Below are positions 27,375-35,625 of a stretch of 64,000 bases of DNA, one piece after another. The position numbers and the translations under genes are program-made. Every line of letters starts with the position of its first letter. The stretch's first letter is position 1. The notes below the pieces were generated by a model. The model did not search any database and was not told the DNA's origin. It worked only from the letters and a program-made list of their open reading frames with translations. The DNA comes from an uncultured Oscillibacter sp. (lineage in GTDB: Bacteria; Bacillota; Clostridia; Oscillospirales; Oscillospiraceae): NCBI GenBank assembly GCA_910586735.1, contig CAJUJW010000002.1:1-64000 (forward strand), read 5' to 3'.

Positions 27375-27416
27375 GCGGGCCGTCCCTCCTCTCAGGAGAA
27401 GACGGCCCGCTTTTCT
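27375..27416 (+). terminator. Rho-independent terminator of the hybrid kinase
   Basis: Ten-base perfect stem GCGGGCCGTC / GACGGCCCGC with a 16-base loop, followed by TTTTCT. Confidence 0.85.
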
Positions 27417-27535
27417 ATTCATACGCCAGGCCGCAGATGCGGCGAAAAAGGCGGCCGCATGGTGATTTCACGCCATGCAGCCGCCTTGTACTGCCTATTT
27501 GGGGGAAGCGCCTCAGAGGCCCCTTCCCGCTTCAC

Positions 27536-28315
27536 TTAAACGATGTACACCTTTATGTTCTTTTCCCTCAGGATATCCCGCCACTCGGGGCTGATGTTCT
27601 CGTCCGTAATCAGAACGTCAATGTCATCCAACTCCCCAAAGTAAGAGGCCCGGACAAAGCCGAACTTGCTGGAATCGGCTAGCAGAATCTTCACAAGGGA
27701 CGACCGGAGGGCCGCCTGCTTGTTGGCGATTTCGGAATGATAGGCGCAGGTGAGCCCCAGCTTTTCGTGGATGCCGGAGGCGGACAGAAAATACTTGTTC
27801 GCCCTGAAGTGGCGGATGGTCTCCAGCCCCTCGTTGGAGCTGAACGACGTGGTGGCAGAGTTCAGCTGTCCGCCCACTAGGGTCAGGTCTACATGGCTTT
27901 TGTTGAGCAGCTCGCTGAAAATGTTAAAATTATAGCAGAGCGCAGAAAAGCACAAATCCTCTGAGATATGGCAGGCCAGACGGATGGTGGTGGTTCCAGT
28001 ATCGATGATCACGGAGTCGTTCGGCTCAATCAGGGTGGAGGCGAACTGTCCGATCCGGTCCTTTTCCAGGTAATTCTTCACTGTTTCACTCTGAAAATTG
28101 TACTTCTCTTTCAGCCGCGGGCCCTGCTCGGCCAGGGTAAAGGTTCCCGATCTCGCCCCGCGGGCGACCAAATTGGACGTTTGCAGCATGGAAAGGTCCC
28201 GGCGAATGGTCATCTCAGAAAAGCCGAGCCGTTCGGAGAGCTGTTTCGCGGTCAAAAATTTCTCCTCCTCAAACAGAGAGAGCATTTGATTGACACGTTC
28301 CTGTTTTTTTCCCAT
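27536..28315 (-). CDS. DeoR/GlpR-family regulator of the sugar cluster
   Basis: A 259-residue repressor. The N-terminal HTH (about 5-60) reads LTAKQLSERLGFSEMTIRRD plus LSMLQ, the DeoR signature. The C-terminal sensor domain (about 75-255) binds phosphosugars in this family; DTGTTTIRLACHI and the LVGGQLNS segment match it. The ATG at 28315 has GGGAGGTC upstream. It is the last gene of the minus-strand cluster but has its own promoter region (28316-28432) containing a palindrome. It probably controls the tetrulose/sugar operons on both strands. Confidence 0.9.
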   Translation of the reverse strand: MGKKQERVNQMLSLFEEEKFLTAKQLSERLGFSEMTIRRDLSMLQTSNLVARGARSGTFTLAEQGPRLKEKYNFQSETVKNYLEKDRIGQFASTLIEPNDSVIIDTGTTTIRLACHISEDLCFSALCYNFNIFSELLNKSHVDLTLVGGQLNSATTSFSSNEGLETIRHFRANKYFLSASGIHEKLGLTCAYHSEIANKQAALRSSLVKILLADSSKFGFVRASYFGELDDIDVLITDENISPEWRDILREKNIKVYIV

Positions 28316-28338
28316 AAAGACCTCCCATTTGATAAATG

Positions 28339-28354
28339 GCAACGTTAACATTGC
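28339..28354. promoter_or_regulatory. Palindrome upstream of deoR, candidate operator
   Basis: GCAACGTTAACATTGC, a near-perfect palindrome centred on GTTAAC, 24 bases ahead of the deoR start. The related TGTTAAAA/TTAACA element appears at both other promoter regions of the cluster (32291-32301, 35424-35432). Confidence 0.5.
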
Positions 28355-28432
28355 TATTTTATTTTAGGATACTATAAAAAGGAAGGGATGTAAACAAAAA
28401 CGTATCCCATCATCACAAGTTTGACGGCAGAT

Positions 28433-29203
28433 TCAGCGCTCAGCAAGGCTGTGGATGAGCTCGCTGAAACGAAATGCGTCCCATGCGCTTCTTCCTATAA
28501 ATAATCCGTTGACCTCTGAAAGCTGGAGATAGCTCTCCGCGTTTTCCGCATTGACGCTGCCTCCGAAGAGCAGAGGGACCTCTTCGCCCCGGCGGCCCCA
28601 CAGACGAAGGAGCGCGCCGCGAATCTCCCGAAACCGGCAGCCCGCGTAACCGGGTTCCGCCTGCTGTCCGTGGGCGCCAATGGCCCAGACTGGCTCATAC
28701 GCAATCCACAGGCGGTCCGCGCACTCCGGTGAAAGCCCGTCCAACGCGGCGGCAAGCTGGCCGCGCAGAACCTCGTCCATGCGTCCGGCCTCTTTTTCCC
28801 CGGCCGTCTCTCCTACGCAGAGCAGGACCGTAAAGCCGTGCCGGAGGGCGCTGTCCGTTTTCAACCGGATCATCTCTTCCGTTTCGCCAAAAACGTGACG
28901 ACGCTCGGAGTGGCCGAGCTCCACAATGTCCACGGACAGCTCCCTGAGCATCAGGGGCGAGACCTCCCCGGTAAACGGCCCCGCCTCCGCCCAGTGCATG
29001 TTCTGCGCGCCGATCTGAATCCGCCGGTGGTCCGCCAGACGGGAGGCGTCCGCGATGGCGGGAAAGGATGGAATCACAAATAACTGGAGCCGGTCCGGGT
29101 CCAGATCTCCTGTCAGCGCGGAGAGCAGGGAGATGTACTCCGCCGTGTCCCGGTTGGTCTTGTACATTTTCAGGTTGGTCCCCAGATATAATTTGGATGT
29201 CAT
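28433..29203 (-). CDS. Triose-phosphate isomerase-family enzyme, probably a tetrulose-phosphate isomerase
   Basis: A 256-residue TIM barrel. Catalytic residues are kept: Lys in GTNLKMYK (about 8-15; glycolytic TIM usually has NWKM), His in ELGHSERRHVFGE (about 95), Glu in AYEPVWAIG (about 168) and the phosphate loop GGSVNAEN. In erythritol and threitol pathways, TIM homologs (EryH, LerI) interconvert L-erythrulose 1-phosphate and D-erythrulose 4-phosphate. Presence beside rpiB, dhaL and dhaK and the altered NLKM motif favour that role over glycolysis, but this is inference. The start codon overlaps the rpiB stop by 4 bases, showing tight coupling. Confidence 0.85.
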   Translation of the reverse strand: MTSKLYLGTNLKMYKTNRDTAEYISLLSALTGDLDPDRLQLFVIPSFPAIADASRLADHRRIQIGAQNMHWAEAGPFTGEVSPLMLRELSVDIVELGHSERRHVFGETEEMIRLKTDSALRHGFTVLLCVGETAGEKEAGRMDEVLRGQLAAALDGLSPECADRLWIAYEPVWAIGAHGQQAEPGYAGCRFREIRGALLRLWGRRGEEVPLLFGGSVNAENAESYLQLSEVNGLFIGRSAWDAFRFSELIHSLAER

Positions 29204-29661
29204 TTGAAGTTCTCTCCCTCGATGGCCGAAATGGCGTTCACCTTAGGGCGGGACGACTCCACCGCGTGCCCCAGAGAGAGCCACTCCGTCAAAAGCATTT
29301 TGGCGCTTTCCAGCCCAATCACCCTGGAGCCCAGGCAAAACACGTTGCAGTCGTTGCTGAGCCTGGAACGGGTCCCAGCGAAGCAGTCATGGACCACAGC
29401 GGCCCGGATTCCCTTGAATTTATTGGCGGAGATACACATGCCGATTCCGGTGCCGCAGAGGAGAACGCCCCGGCGGCGGTCCGGGTCGGCCTGAATCTCC
29501 CTGGCCAGGCGCTCGGCGATGTAAGGGTAATAGGTGTCGTCCGTTTCCAGGCTGACGCCCAGGTCCACCGGGGTGTATCCCAATTGAGTCAAAAGCTCCA
29601 CGAACGCCGCCTTGTAGGCTACGGCGGCATTGTCGCTGGCAATGTAGATTCTTTCTTCCAT
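29200..29661 (-). CDS. rpiB: RpiB/LacAB-family sugar-phosphate isomerase
   Basis: A 153-residue isomerase. Visible family features are IYIASDNAAVAYK at the N-terminus, the catalytic Cys in LLCGTGIGMCISANKFKGIR (about 70-89) and the CNVFCLGSRVIG segment. RpiB converts ribose and ribulose 5-phosphate; the relative EryI converts D-erythrulose 4-phosphate to D-erythrose 4-phosphate. In this operon (dhaK-dhaL-rpiB-tpiA) the second reaction would link a tetrulose to the pentose phosphate pathway. The start has GAAGGAGATCGCC upstream. Its stop overlaps the next gene. Confidence 0.9.
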   Translation of the reverse strand: MEERIYIASDNAAVAYKAAFVELLTQLGYTPVDLGVSLETDDTYYPYIAERLAREIQADPDRRRGVLLCGTGIGMCISANKFKGIRAAVVHDCFAGTRSRLSNDCNVFCLGSRVIGLESAKMLLTEWLSLGHAVESSRPKVNAISAIEGENFK

Positions 29662-29673
29662 GGGCGATCTCCT

Positions 29674-30309
29674 TCACTGTTTCGTGACGTATGCGTGCAT
29701 TGCCTCAAAGATAATCTGAACGGAGGTCGCGCCGGCGTCCTGATGTCCGATGCTGCGTTCCATCAGGGACTTTGCCCGGCCAAATTTCGCGGCATAGCGC
29801 TTGGTGTTCTCAACACCCTCCGCGGCGGCGCTTGACGCGGCGGCAAGGAGCTGGCAGAGGTCCTTAGAATCAAGAGCCTCCATGGCGAGGACGGCGGGCT
29901 CCAGGGCGTCTACCATGGTCTTGTCCCCCGGCTGGGCGCCGCCCCGGGTCTTCACAGCCTCCAGGGAGCGGCGGAACAGCGGGACCAGCGTGCCGGCCTC
30001 CAGGGTTTCCGCTTCGGGAACAGCTTTCGCGCCGGCCTGAAAAAGGGTTCCAAAGATGACGCCGGAGGCGCCGCCCATGGACATCATCATGGCGCGGCCC
30101 ATGGTTTTGAAAAGGGTGTTGACCGAGGCGGACTCAGGCAGCGCCCGGAGGGCCTCCCCGGCCTTGCGCATGCCGGTTTCCATACCGATCCCGTGGTCTC
30201 CGTCGCCGATTTTGGAGTCGATCTCCGTGAGCAGGGGCTTGCTTTCTATCACGGCCTGGGCGGCAGCGAGGAGCATTTCCTTTGTCTGTGCGGCGCTTAA
30301 TGCGTTCAT
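29674..30309 (-). CDS. dhaL: DhaL-type kinase subunit (ADP/ATP-binding)
   Basis: A 211-residue helical-barrel subunit of the dihydroxyacetone kinase family. The Mg-nucleotide site is intact: EIDSKIGDGDHGIGMETG (about 29-46). GGASGVIFGTLF and GDKTMVDALEPA are the other conserved stretches. DhaL phosphorylates the ketose that DhaK holds covalently. No dhaM phosphotransfer gene is present in the cluster, so the nucleotide may be exchangeable ATP, as in the ATP-dependent DhaK-type enzymes. It overlaps dhaK by 4 bases and precedes rpiB by 12 bases. Confidence 0.9.
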   Translation of the reverse strand: MNALSAAQTKEMLLAAAQAVIESKPLLTEIDSKIGDGDHGIGMETGMRKAGEALRALPESASVNTLFKTMGRAMMMSMGGASGVIFGTLFQAGAKAVPEAETLEAGTLVPLFRRSLEAVKTRGGAQPGDKTMVDALEPAVLAMEALDSKDLCQLLAAASSAAAEGVENTKRYAAKFGRAKSLMERSIGHQDAGATSVQIIFEAMHAYVTKQ

Positions 30310-31316
30310 CTGCGGTCCTCCTTGGCGTAGTAGGGACTGTAACAGGGGGCGTCGTAGTATTTCAGGAGCTCGTCGTCCAGCCTGAGCAGGGAAACGGAGA
30401 ATCCCCCCATCTCCTGGCAGGTGCAGATGCGGTCGATGCAGCCGTCATGAATCGTCAAGCCGTCCCCGCGGACAAGCTGGGCGAACTTCCGGTATACGAT
30501 GTTGAGCTCCAGCAAGGTCGTGGAGCCGAGACCGTTGACCAGGACGGAAAACCTCTCTCCCGGCAGGGGGCGGACCTCCGCTTTCAGCTCCCGGTAGAGC
30601 CGTTCCGTAAGCGCGTCGGCGGACTGCATCACCGTGCGTTCGATGCCGGGTTCTCCGTGGAGCCCCATGCCGTACTCGATTTCCGTCTCACCCAATTCAA
30701 ACGTAGGGCGGTCCAGGCCGGGTATGGAGCCGGGCGAGGTGGCCAAGCCGATGGAAGCCGTGCGGTCCCGCGCCTTCTCCGTAATCCGAAGGACCTCCTC
30801 CATGGGCAGACCGGCGTCGCAGGCAGCGCCAGCGATTTTGATGACGAACACGTCCCCGGCGATGCCCCGGCGGTCCTGGATTCCGTCTCTCGGAGCGGAG
30901 GCGCAGTCGTCCCAGACGCGGACATGGGCGCAGGCAACTCCCGCGTCCTCCAGCATTTCCTCGGCCACGTCAAAATTCAAATTGTCCCCCGCGTAGTTTC
31001 CATATACGAACAGAACTCCGGCACTGCCGGGAAGGTCCATAACCGTGTCGTAGATAAGCTGAGGGTTCGGCGCGGCAAACACGTTCCCGCAAACTGCGGC
31101 GTCGGCCAGCCCGTATCCCACGAGACCGGGAAAGAGGGGCTCGTGGCCGCTGCCGCCGCCAACAATCAAGCGGACCTTGTCCCCCGATCTGTGGTTTTTC
31201 AGGACGACGCTGGTGCGGCCATCCCGCAGCGGGGCGTAAAGAGAGGAGTACGCGTCGACAAAGCCCTCCAATTGCTGGAGGACGATATTCTCACCTGGAT
31301 TATATATCTTCTTCAT
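30306..31316 (-). CDS. dhaK: DhaK-type kinase subunit (ketose-binding)
   Basis: A 336-residue protein of the DhaK fold. GGGSGHEPLFPG (about 53-64) and GMGLHGEPGIE (about 212-222) mark the substrate pocket; the second contains the His that binds the ketone covalently. In the DHA kinase family it holds dihydroxyacetone; LerK/DerK relatives use erythrulose. It is separated by 123 bases from the upstream aldolase and starts after ACGGAGGTTTCT. Together with dhaL it should make a ketose phosphate that the TIM- and RpiB-like enzymes then isomerise. Actual substrate: L-erythrulose is my preferred guess, dihydroxyacetone the alternative. Confidence 0.9.
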   Translation of the reverse strand: MKKIYNPGENIVLQQLEGFVDAYSSLYAPLRDGRTSVVLKNHRSGDKVRLIVGGGSGHEPLFPGLVGYGLADAAVCGNVFAAPNPQLIYDTVMDLPGSAGVLFVYGNYAGDNLNFDVAEEMLEDAGVACAHVRVWDDCASAPRDGIQDRRGIAGDVFVIKIAGAACDAGLPMEEVLRITEKARDRTASIGLATSPGSIPGLDRPTFELGETEIEYGMGLHGEPGIERTVMQSADALTERLYRELKAEVRPLPGERFSVLVNGLGSTTLLELNIVYRKFAQLVRGDGLTIHDGCIDRICTCQEMGGFSVSLLRLDDELLKYYDAPCYSPYYAKEDRR

Positions 31317-31373
31317 AGAAACCTCCGTTTCTCATGAACCGTACAGTCCGGCTTAGGTGGGAGAAAAAATGTC

Positions 31374-31437
31374 GGGGGCCGCCGCCCGCAGCCGGGCCCC
31401 GCGGAGGGTACGCGGGTGCGCGGCCGGGGCGGCCTCT
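31374..31437 (-). terminator. Terminator-like GC-rich hairpins between aldolase and dhaK
   Basis: On the minus strand a long GC-rich stem region with GGCGGCGGCCCC at its end is followed by ATTTTTTC. It could cause partial termination before dhaK. Confidence 0.5.
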
Positions 31438-31439
31438 CG

Positions 31440-32207
31440 TTATTTTCCGGCCTCCCTGGCGGCGGCCAGAGACTCCTTGCAGGCCTCCGTGAACATAATC
31501 AGGTCGTTGTAGGTGATGTAGTCCGCGCCGGCGGCCAGCCATTTCTTAGCCTGTCCCTTGTCGGCCACAAACATGCCGGCTTTTTTCCCGCACACGTTGG
31601 CTTTCTCAATCATCTCCCGGATGGCGGCTTCCACCCGGGGGTGGGTGACCTCGCCGGGAATGCCCAGAGAGGCGGAGAGGTCCATCGGCCCAAAGAAGAC
31701 GGCGTCCAGGCCCTCCACCTTCAAAATGTCGTCATAGGCGGCGATGCCCTTGACCCCCTCAATCAGGGCCACTACGGACAGCTCCCGGTTGGTTTTCGCA
31801 AAATATTCCACCGTGTCGTTTACGCCGAAGTCGTTGTTGCGGGTGTAGGGACAGGCCCCCCGCTCTCCCTGGGGGGCGAACCGGGAGAGCTTGACCGCCC
31901 GCTCCGCCTCCTCCACGCTGCCGACGCCCGGGACCATCACGCCGGAGGCTCCCAGGTCCAGGGCCCACTTGACATAGGTCTCCGTTAATTCGGGGACGCG
32001 GATGAGGGTCGCGATTCCGGCGGCGTCCGCCGCGCGCACCAAATCAATGTTCGGCGCGATTCCCCAACAGGCATGCTCGTTGTCTATGATCACGAAGTCG
32101 AATCCAGCAGCCGCAGATACCTCAATGATTTCTGCGCAGTTTGATGAGAGGAAGTAGCCAATCACTTTACGGTCAGACGCGAAGAGACTCTTGAATGTCT
32201 TTTTCAT
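31440..32207 (-). CDS. HpcH/HpaI-family class II aldolase, copy 1
   Basis: A 255-residue TIM-barrel aldolase of the KDR/HpaI group, which splits 2-keto-3-deoxy acids into pyruvate and an aldehyde using a divalent metal. The His is in IIDNEHACWG (about 43-52), the active-site Arg in GERGACPYTR, the metal Glu in ALIEGVKG and the metal Asp in FFGPMDLS. It is the first gene of the minus operon, divergent from the epimerase gene. The ATG at 32207 has TGAGGTGTG upstream. A paralog is encoded at 38780-39544. The aldehyde product is unknown. Confidence 0.9.
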   Translation of the reverse strand: MKKTFKSLFASDRKVIGYFLSSNCAEIIEVSAAAGFDFVIIDNEHACWGIAPNIDLVRAADAAGIATLIRVPELTETYVKWALDLGASGVMVPGVGSVEEAERAVKLSRFAPQGERGACPYTRNNDFGVNDTVEYFAKTNRELSVVALIEGVKGIAAYDDILKVEGLDAVFFGPMDLSASLGIPGEVTHPRVEAAIREMIEKANVCGKKAGMFVADKGQAKKWLAAGADYITYNDLIMFTEACKESLAAAREAGK

Positions 32208-32345
32208 AGCACACCTCACAAAATTTTCTGAATGCCCGATGAAAGCATCTGAAAGCAGTATAACATCCGCAAACAAAAAAAGCAAGGTAAAATGTTAAAA
32301 TATATCAAGATAATGATTGCTAAAATCAAAAACGCGAAATTTATG

Positions 32346-32374
32346 TTGACTGTGAAACAAAAAAGAGATAGAAT
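32346..32374 (+). promoter_or_regulatory. Promoter of the plus-strand sugar operon
   Basis: TTGACT (32346-32351), 17-base spacer, TAGAAT (32369-32374) in the AT-rich divergent region 32208-32440. An AAAATGTTAAAA element (32290-32301) lies upstream and may be a DeoR site. Confidence 0.65.
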
Positions 32375-32440
32375 AAGTGTGATTTCCATGCAACTGCAAA
32401 TAAAACTGGGCAAAATAAACATAATGGGAGGAGAATGTTT

Positions 32441-33256
32441 GTGAAATTGGCGATTGCGATTGCCTCCGAAAAGGCGGCACCCTCGGCTTTTGTGGTGTGG
32501 CGGGGTTTCGGACCGGCGATAGAGAAGGCAAAGAGGGCCGGGTTCCAGGGGGTGGAGCTGGCCCTGCGCTCTGAGCGGGAGTTTGAAAGTGAGGGTCTGG
32601 CGGAGATTCTTCAAAGGAACAAGATGTCCGTCAGCTGCGTCAGCACGGGGCAGGTCTTTGCCGCCGACGGGCTCTATTTCACCCATGAGGACCCAGCGGT
32701 CCGAAAGCGAACGGTGGAGATCTTCCAGGGCCTGATCCGGGTGGCGGGCCGGCTGGGCGCGATGGTGAATATCGGGAGGGCGCGGGGCCTGCTCACGCCG
32801 GAACGGACGCGGGAGGAGACAGAAGCGCTGTTTTTGGACAGCCTCTCCCAGCTGATTCCAGAGATGGAGCGCTGTCACGTGGACGTTGTGATTGAGCCGG
32901 TGAACCGGTACGAAATCAATTACCTGAACAACACCGACGAGGTATGCGCGCTTCTGCGGAAGCTACATCATCCCCGCTTCGGGGTCATGCCGGATGTGTT
33001 TCACATGAATATTGAGGACGACGACATCTGTGAGAGTCTGAAGCGGAACCGGGAATATATCAAATATGTACACCTCGCGGATTCTAACAGGTACTATCCC
33101 GGCAGAGGGCATTTGAACTTTGAGAAGATTCTGGGAACCCTGCGGACGGTTGGATACCAGGGCTGGTGCGCGGTGGAGATTCTGCCCGACCCGGACCCGG
33201 ACACGGCGGCTTTTTCTGCGGCGGAGGCCCTGCTTCCCTTTTTCAGCGTGGAGTAG
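32441..33256 (+). CDS. Sugar isomerase/epimerase (AP-endonuclease 2-like TIM barrel)
   Basis: A 271-residue xylose isomerase-like TIM barrel, as in hydroxypyruvate isomerase, OtnI, tagatose 3-epimerase and UlaE. The metal-binding acids are seen in VDVVIEPVNRYE (Glu, about 150), GVMPDVFHMNIED (Asp and His, about 182-186), HLAD (about 210) and the late Glu in CAVEIL (about 245). The GTG at 32441 is the likely start because GGAGGAG sits 7 bases before it; the ATG at 32435 is too close. It heads the plus-strand operon and probably prepares the keto form for the FGGY kinase. Confidence 0.85.
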   Translation: MKLAIAIASEKAAPSAFVVWRGFGPAIEKAKRAGFQGVELALRSEREFESEGLAEILQRNKMSVSCVSTGQVFAADGLYFTHEDPAVRKRTVEIFQGLIRVAGRLGAMVNIGRARGLLTPERTREETEALFLDSLSQLIPEMERCHVDVVIEPVNRYEINYLNNTDEVCALLRKLHHPRFGVMPDVFHMNIEDDDICESLKRNREYIKYVHLADSNRYYPGRGHLNFEKILGTLRTVGYQGWCAVEILPDPDPDTAAFSAAEALLPFFSVE

Positions 33257-33270
33257 AGGAGAGGAAAATA

Positions 33271-33924
33271 ATGGATACGGAGCAAAAAAGACGAAGTGAA
33301 TTTGCCGGGGTCTGTCATCTGGTACAGCAAAAGCAGCTGGTGTTCGGCGCGGGAGGGAATCTGAGCCTGCGCCTGGGAAAACAGGTTCTGATGACCCCCA
33401 GCGGACGTGCCCTGGAATTTCTCCAGGCGGAGGACCTGGTGCTGGTGGAGCCGGACGGCTCCTATTCCGGGCATGGAAAGCCCTCCAGCGAGTACCGCAT
33501 GCACCTGGGCTGTTATGCCGCGCGGGACGATATCAACGTGATCCTGCACCTGCACTCTCTCTACGCGACGGCGGTTTCCTGCTTGAAAACGCTGAACAGG
33601 GAACAGGCAATTCCCATATTCACGCCTGGATACGGGAAGCGGGTCGGGGCTTTGCCGGCGGTCGCCTACATGCGTCCGGGTTCGCAGGGCCTGGCAGAGG
33701 AGGTAAGCGCCGTCATTGCGGAGAGGAACAGTGTCCTTCTGCAAAATCACGGGATGGTCGTGGCTGGAGAGACCGTGGAGCAGGCCCTGGGCCTTGCTGA
33801 GGAGATTGAGGCGGAGGCGCGGATGTATCTTCTGCTGGGTGAACGCGGAAGGGAGCTGAGCTCCCAGGAAATTGAGGACCTGGTACACTACGCCACAGGA
33901 GCGGATAAGGAGAAACGCCAATGA
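33271..33924 (+). CDS. Class II aldolase/adducin-family protein (FucA/AraD/OtnC-like)
   Basis: A 217-residue zinc enzyme. The Zn ligands are seen in HLHS (about 92-95) and LLQNHGM (about 153); the catalytic acid is in KPSSEYRMHLGCY (Glu, about 73). GAGGNLSLRL (about 27-36) is the phosphate-binding start. Relatives include fuculose- and ribulose-phosphate aldolases or epimerases, and OtnC, a 3-oxo-tetronate 4-phosphate decarboxylase. Next to an OtnI-like epimerase, a four-carbon acid route is possible. The start follows GAGGAGAGG and the stop overlaps the kinase by 4 bases. Confidence 0.88.
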   Translation: MDTEQKRRSEFAGVCHLVQQKQLVFGAGGNLSLRLGKQVLMTPSGRALEFLQAEDLVLVEPDGSYSGHGKPSSEYRMHLGCYAARDDINVILHLHSLYATAVSCLKTLNREQAIPIFTPGYGKRVGALPAVAYMRPGSQGLAEEVSAVIAERNSVLLQNHGMVVAGETVEQALGLAEEIEAEARMYLLLGERGRELSSQEIEDLVHYATGADKEKRQ

Positions 33925-35414
33925 AAGATCTGCTGTTGGGAATCGACATCGGCACCACGGGCACAAAATGCACCTTTTATGACATGGCCGGGTCGATGGT
34001 GGCCAGCGCCTATCAGGAATACCCCATGCTGAACCCCAGGCCCGGCTGGTATGAACAGGACCCGCAGAAGTGGTGGGATTCCGTCTGCAAAAACCTGAGA
34101 GCGTGCTTTTCTTCAAAAAGTGTTGCGAAGGAGCGGGTGCTGGCCATTGGAATCAGCGGCACGAACGCGGTTGTTTTGGTGGACGGGAATGGAAGCGCCC
34201 TCTGTCCCGCGCTGGGGCTGCACGACCGGCGGTCTGAGGAGCAGCTGGCCTGGCTGAGGGAGCGGATTGACGGGGCGGAAATCTTAAGAATCACCGGCAA
34301 CCGGCTGGCGAAGGGCAGCTTCGCGCTGCCTAGGCTGAAATGGATGCAGGAGCAACTGCCGGAGGCTATGGAGAAGAGCCGCTGCTTCCTGACGCCGGGA
34401 GGATATGTTACACAGCATCTGACAGGGGAGTTTATAATTAGCCATTCCCGGGCAAATTTAACCTTGATGGCGGACATCCACACGGGGAACTGGTCGGATG
34501 CCATTGTGGAGGCGGCGGAGTTTCCCCGCAGTCGTCTTCCCAAAAGCGTCGCGCCCTGTACGGTGGTTGGAGCCGTGACTGCGGCGGCGGCGGCAGAGAC
34601 CGGACTGCTGGAGGGGACGCCGGTGGCGGCGGAAAATGTGGATACCGTTGCCGCCACCCTGGCGGCGGGCGCCGTGGAGCCGGGAGACATCGCCATTACT
34701 ATCGGAAGTAGCGGGCGGGTCTGCTGCATCAGCGGCCGCCCAATGATCAATGAAAAGCTCTTGAACTGTGAGAGCCCCATTCCCGGGAGATGGACGGTCA
34801 TCCAGACCACGGACAACGCGGGCGTTTCCCTGCGATGGTTCCGGGATGTCTTTGGAAAGACCGCTGCGGAAGAGGTGCGGGGCGGCGAGTCCATCTACGA
34901 TGTCTTCAACCGGATGGCGGCGGCGGTTCCCCCCGGAGCGGAGGGACTGCTATATCTTCCCTATCTATCTGGAGAGCAGAGCCCGATTTGGAACCCCAGT
35001 GCCCGGGGCGTGTTCTTCGGCATGGGGCTGGAGAGCGGCTATGGGCATTTCGTCCGGGCGGTGATGGAAGGCGTCGCTTTTTCTATTAAGGATTGCCTGG
35101 GTGTGCTGGAGCTGGAGGAGCTCCCCCCGTTTATTCCCATGGGCGGCGGCGCGGCAAACAGCGGCCTCTGGTGCCAGATTTTCGCGGACGTTCTGGGATG
35201 CCCGATCTCTAAAGCGCCATACGCCGAGACGGAGACCTTGGGCGCCGCCATCACGGCGGTCAAAAGCGTGGGCAGCCCCTTCCCGCGCGGGGAGGCGGCG
35301 CCGGATAAGGCGCCCCTGTTTATGCCGCGCCGGGAGTACACGGAACGCTATCAAGAGTCGTTCAGAAAGTACAAATCTGTGTACAACCATTTAATCTGTG
35401 ATTTTGGTGGTTAA
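33921..35414 (+). CDS. FGGY-family carbohydrate kinase
   Basis: A 497-residue kinase of the xylulokinase/gluconokinase group. The N-terminal phosphate loop reads GIDIGTTGTKCTFYD (about 7-21), PGWYEQDPQKWWD (about 44-56) is the usual follow-up, GLHDRRSEEQ supplies the catalytic region, and the C-terminal ATP part has PMGGGAANSGLWCQIFADV (about 407-425). It phosphorylates the keto-sugar or acid made by the epimerase; the class II aldolase then cleaves it. The substrate cannot be fixed from the sequence. It ends the first part of the operon; a 211-base gap with a large hairpin follows. Confidence 0.9.
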   Translation: MKDLLLGIDIGTTGTKCTFYDMAGSMVASAYQEYPMLNPRPGWYEQDPQKWWDSVCKNLRACFSSKSVAKERVLAIGISGTNAVVLVDGNGSALCPALGLHDRRSEEQLAWLRERIDGAEILRITGNRLAKGSFALPRLKWMQEQLPEAMEKSRCFLTPGGYVTQHLTGEFIISHSRANLTLMADIHTGNWSDAIVEAAEFPRSRLPKSVAPCTVVGAVTAAAAAETGLLEGTPVAAENVDTVAATLAAGAVEPGDIAITIGSSGRVCCISGRPMINEKLLNCESPIPGRWTVIQTTDNAGVSLRWFRDVFGKTAAEEVRGGESIYDVFNRMAAAVPPGAEGLLYLPYLSGEQSPIWNPSARGVFFGMGLESGYGHFVRAVMEGVAFSIKDCLGVLELEELPPFIPMGGGAANSGLWCQIFADVLGCPISKAPYAETETLGAAITAVKSVGSPFPRGEAAPDKAPLFMPRREYTERYQESFRKYKSVYNHLICDFGG

Positions 35415-35492
35415 CCCAGCAGAAAATGTTAAAAACTTTGTTTATAATAACAATTATGATATTCTATTTGTAGTGAACCTAACAAAATAAGA

Positions 35493-35539
35493 TTATACAC
35501 CATTATTTTGATTGATATTAACAAAATAATGGTGTATAA
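35493..35539. repeat. Perfect 18-bp inverted repeat between kinase and dctP genes
   Basis: Arms TTATACACCATTATTTTG (35493-35510) and CAAAATAATGGTGTATAA (35522-35539) with an 11-base AT-rich loop. It has no T run, so it may be a regulatory hairpin, an operator or an mRNA stabiliser rather than a terminator. Confidence 0.85.
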
Positions 35540-35625
35540 TTACAAATGCAGATAGGGATTTTCCTCTTAAATGGGCCTTATTTGTTGCAAAAACCACTAA
35601 TTATGACAAAAAGGAGAATGTTGCG

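Noticed and set aside
29674-31316. A PTS-dependent (DhaM-linked) dihydroxyacetone kinase
   Set aside because: No dhaM gene occurs in the cluster, and the accompanying TIM and RpiB homologs fit a tetrulose route better; DHA remains a possible substrate.
32435-32440. ATG at 32435 as epimerase start
   Set aside because: The GGAGGAG site is only two bases away; the GTG at 32441 has proper spacing.
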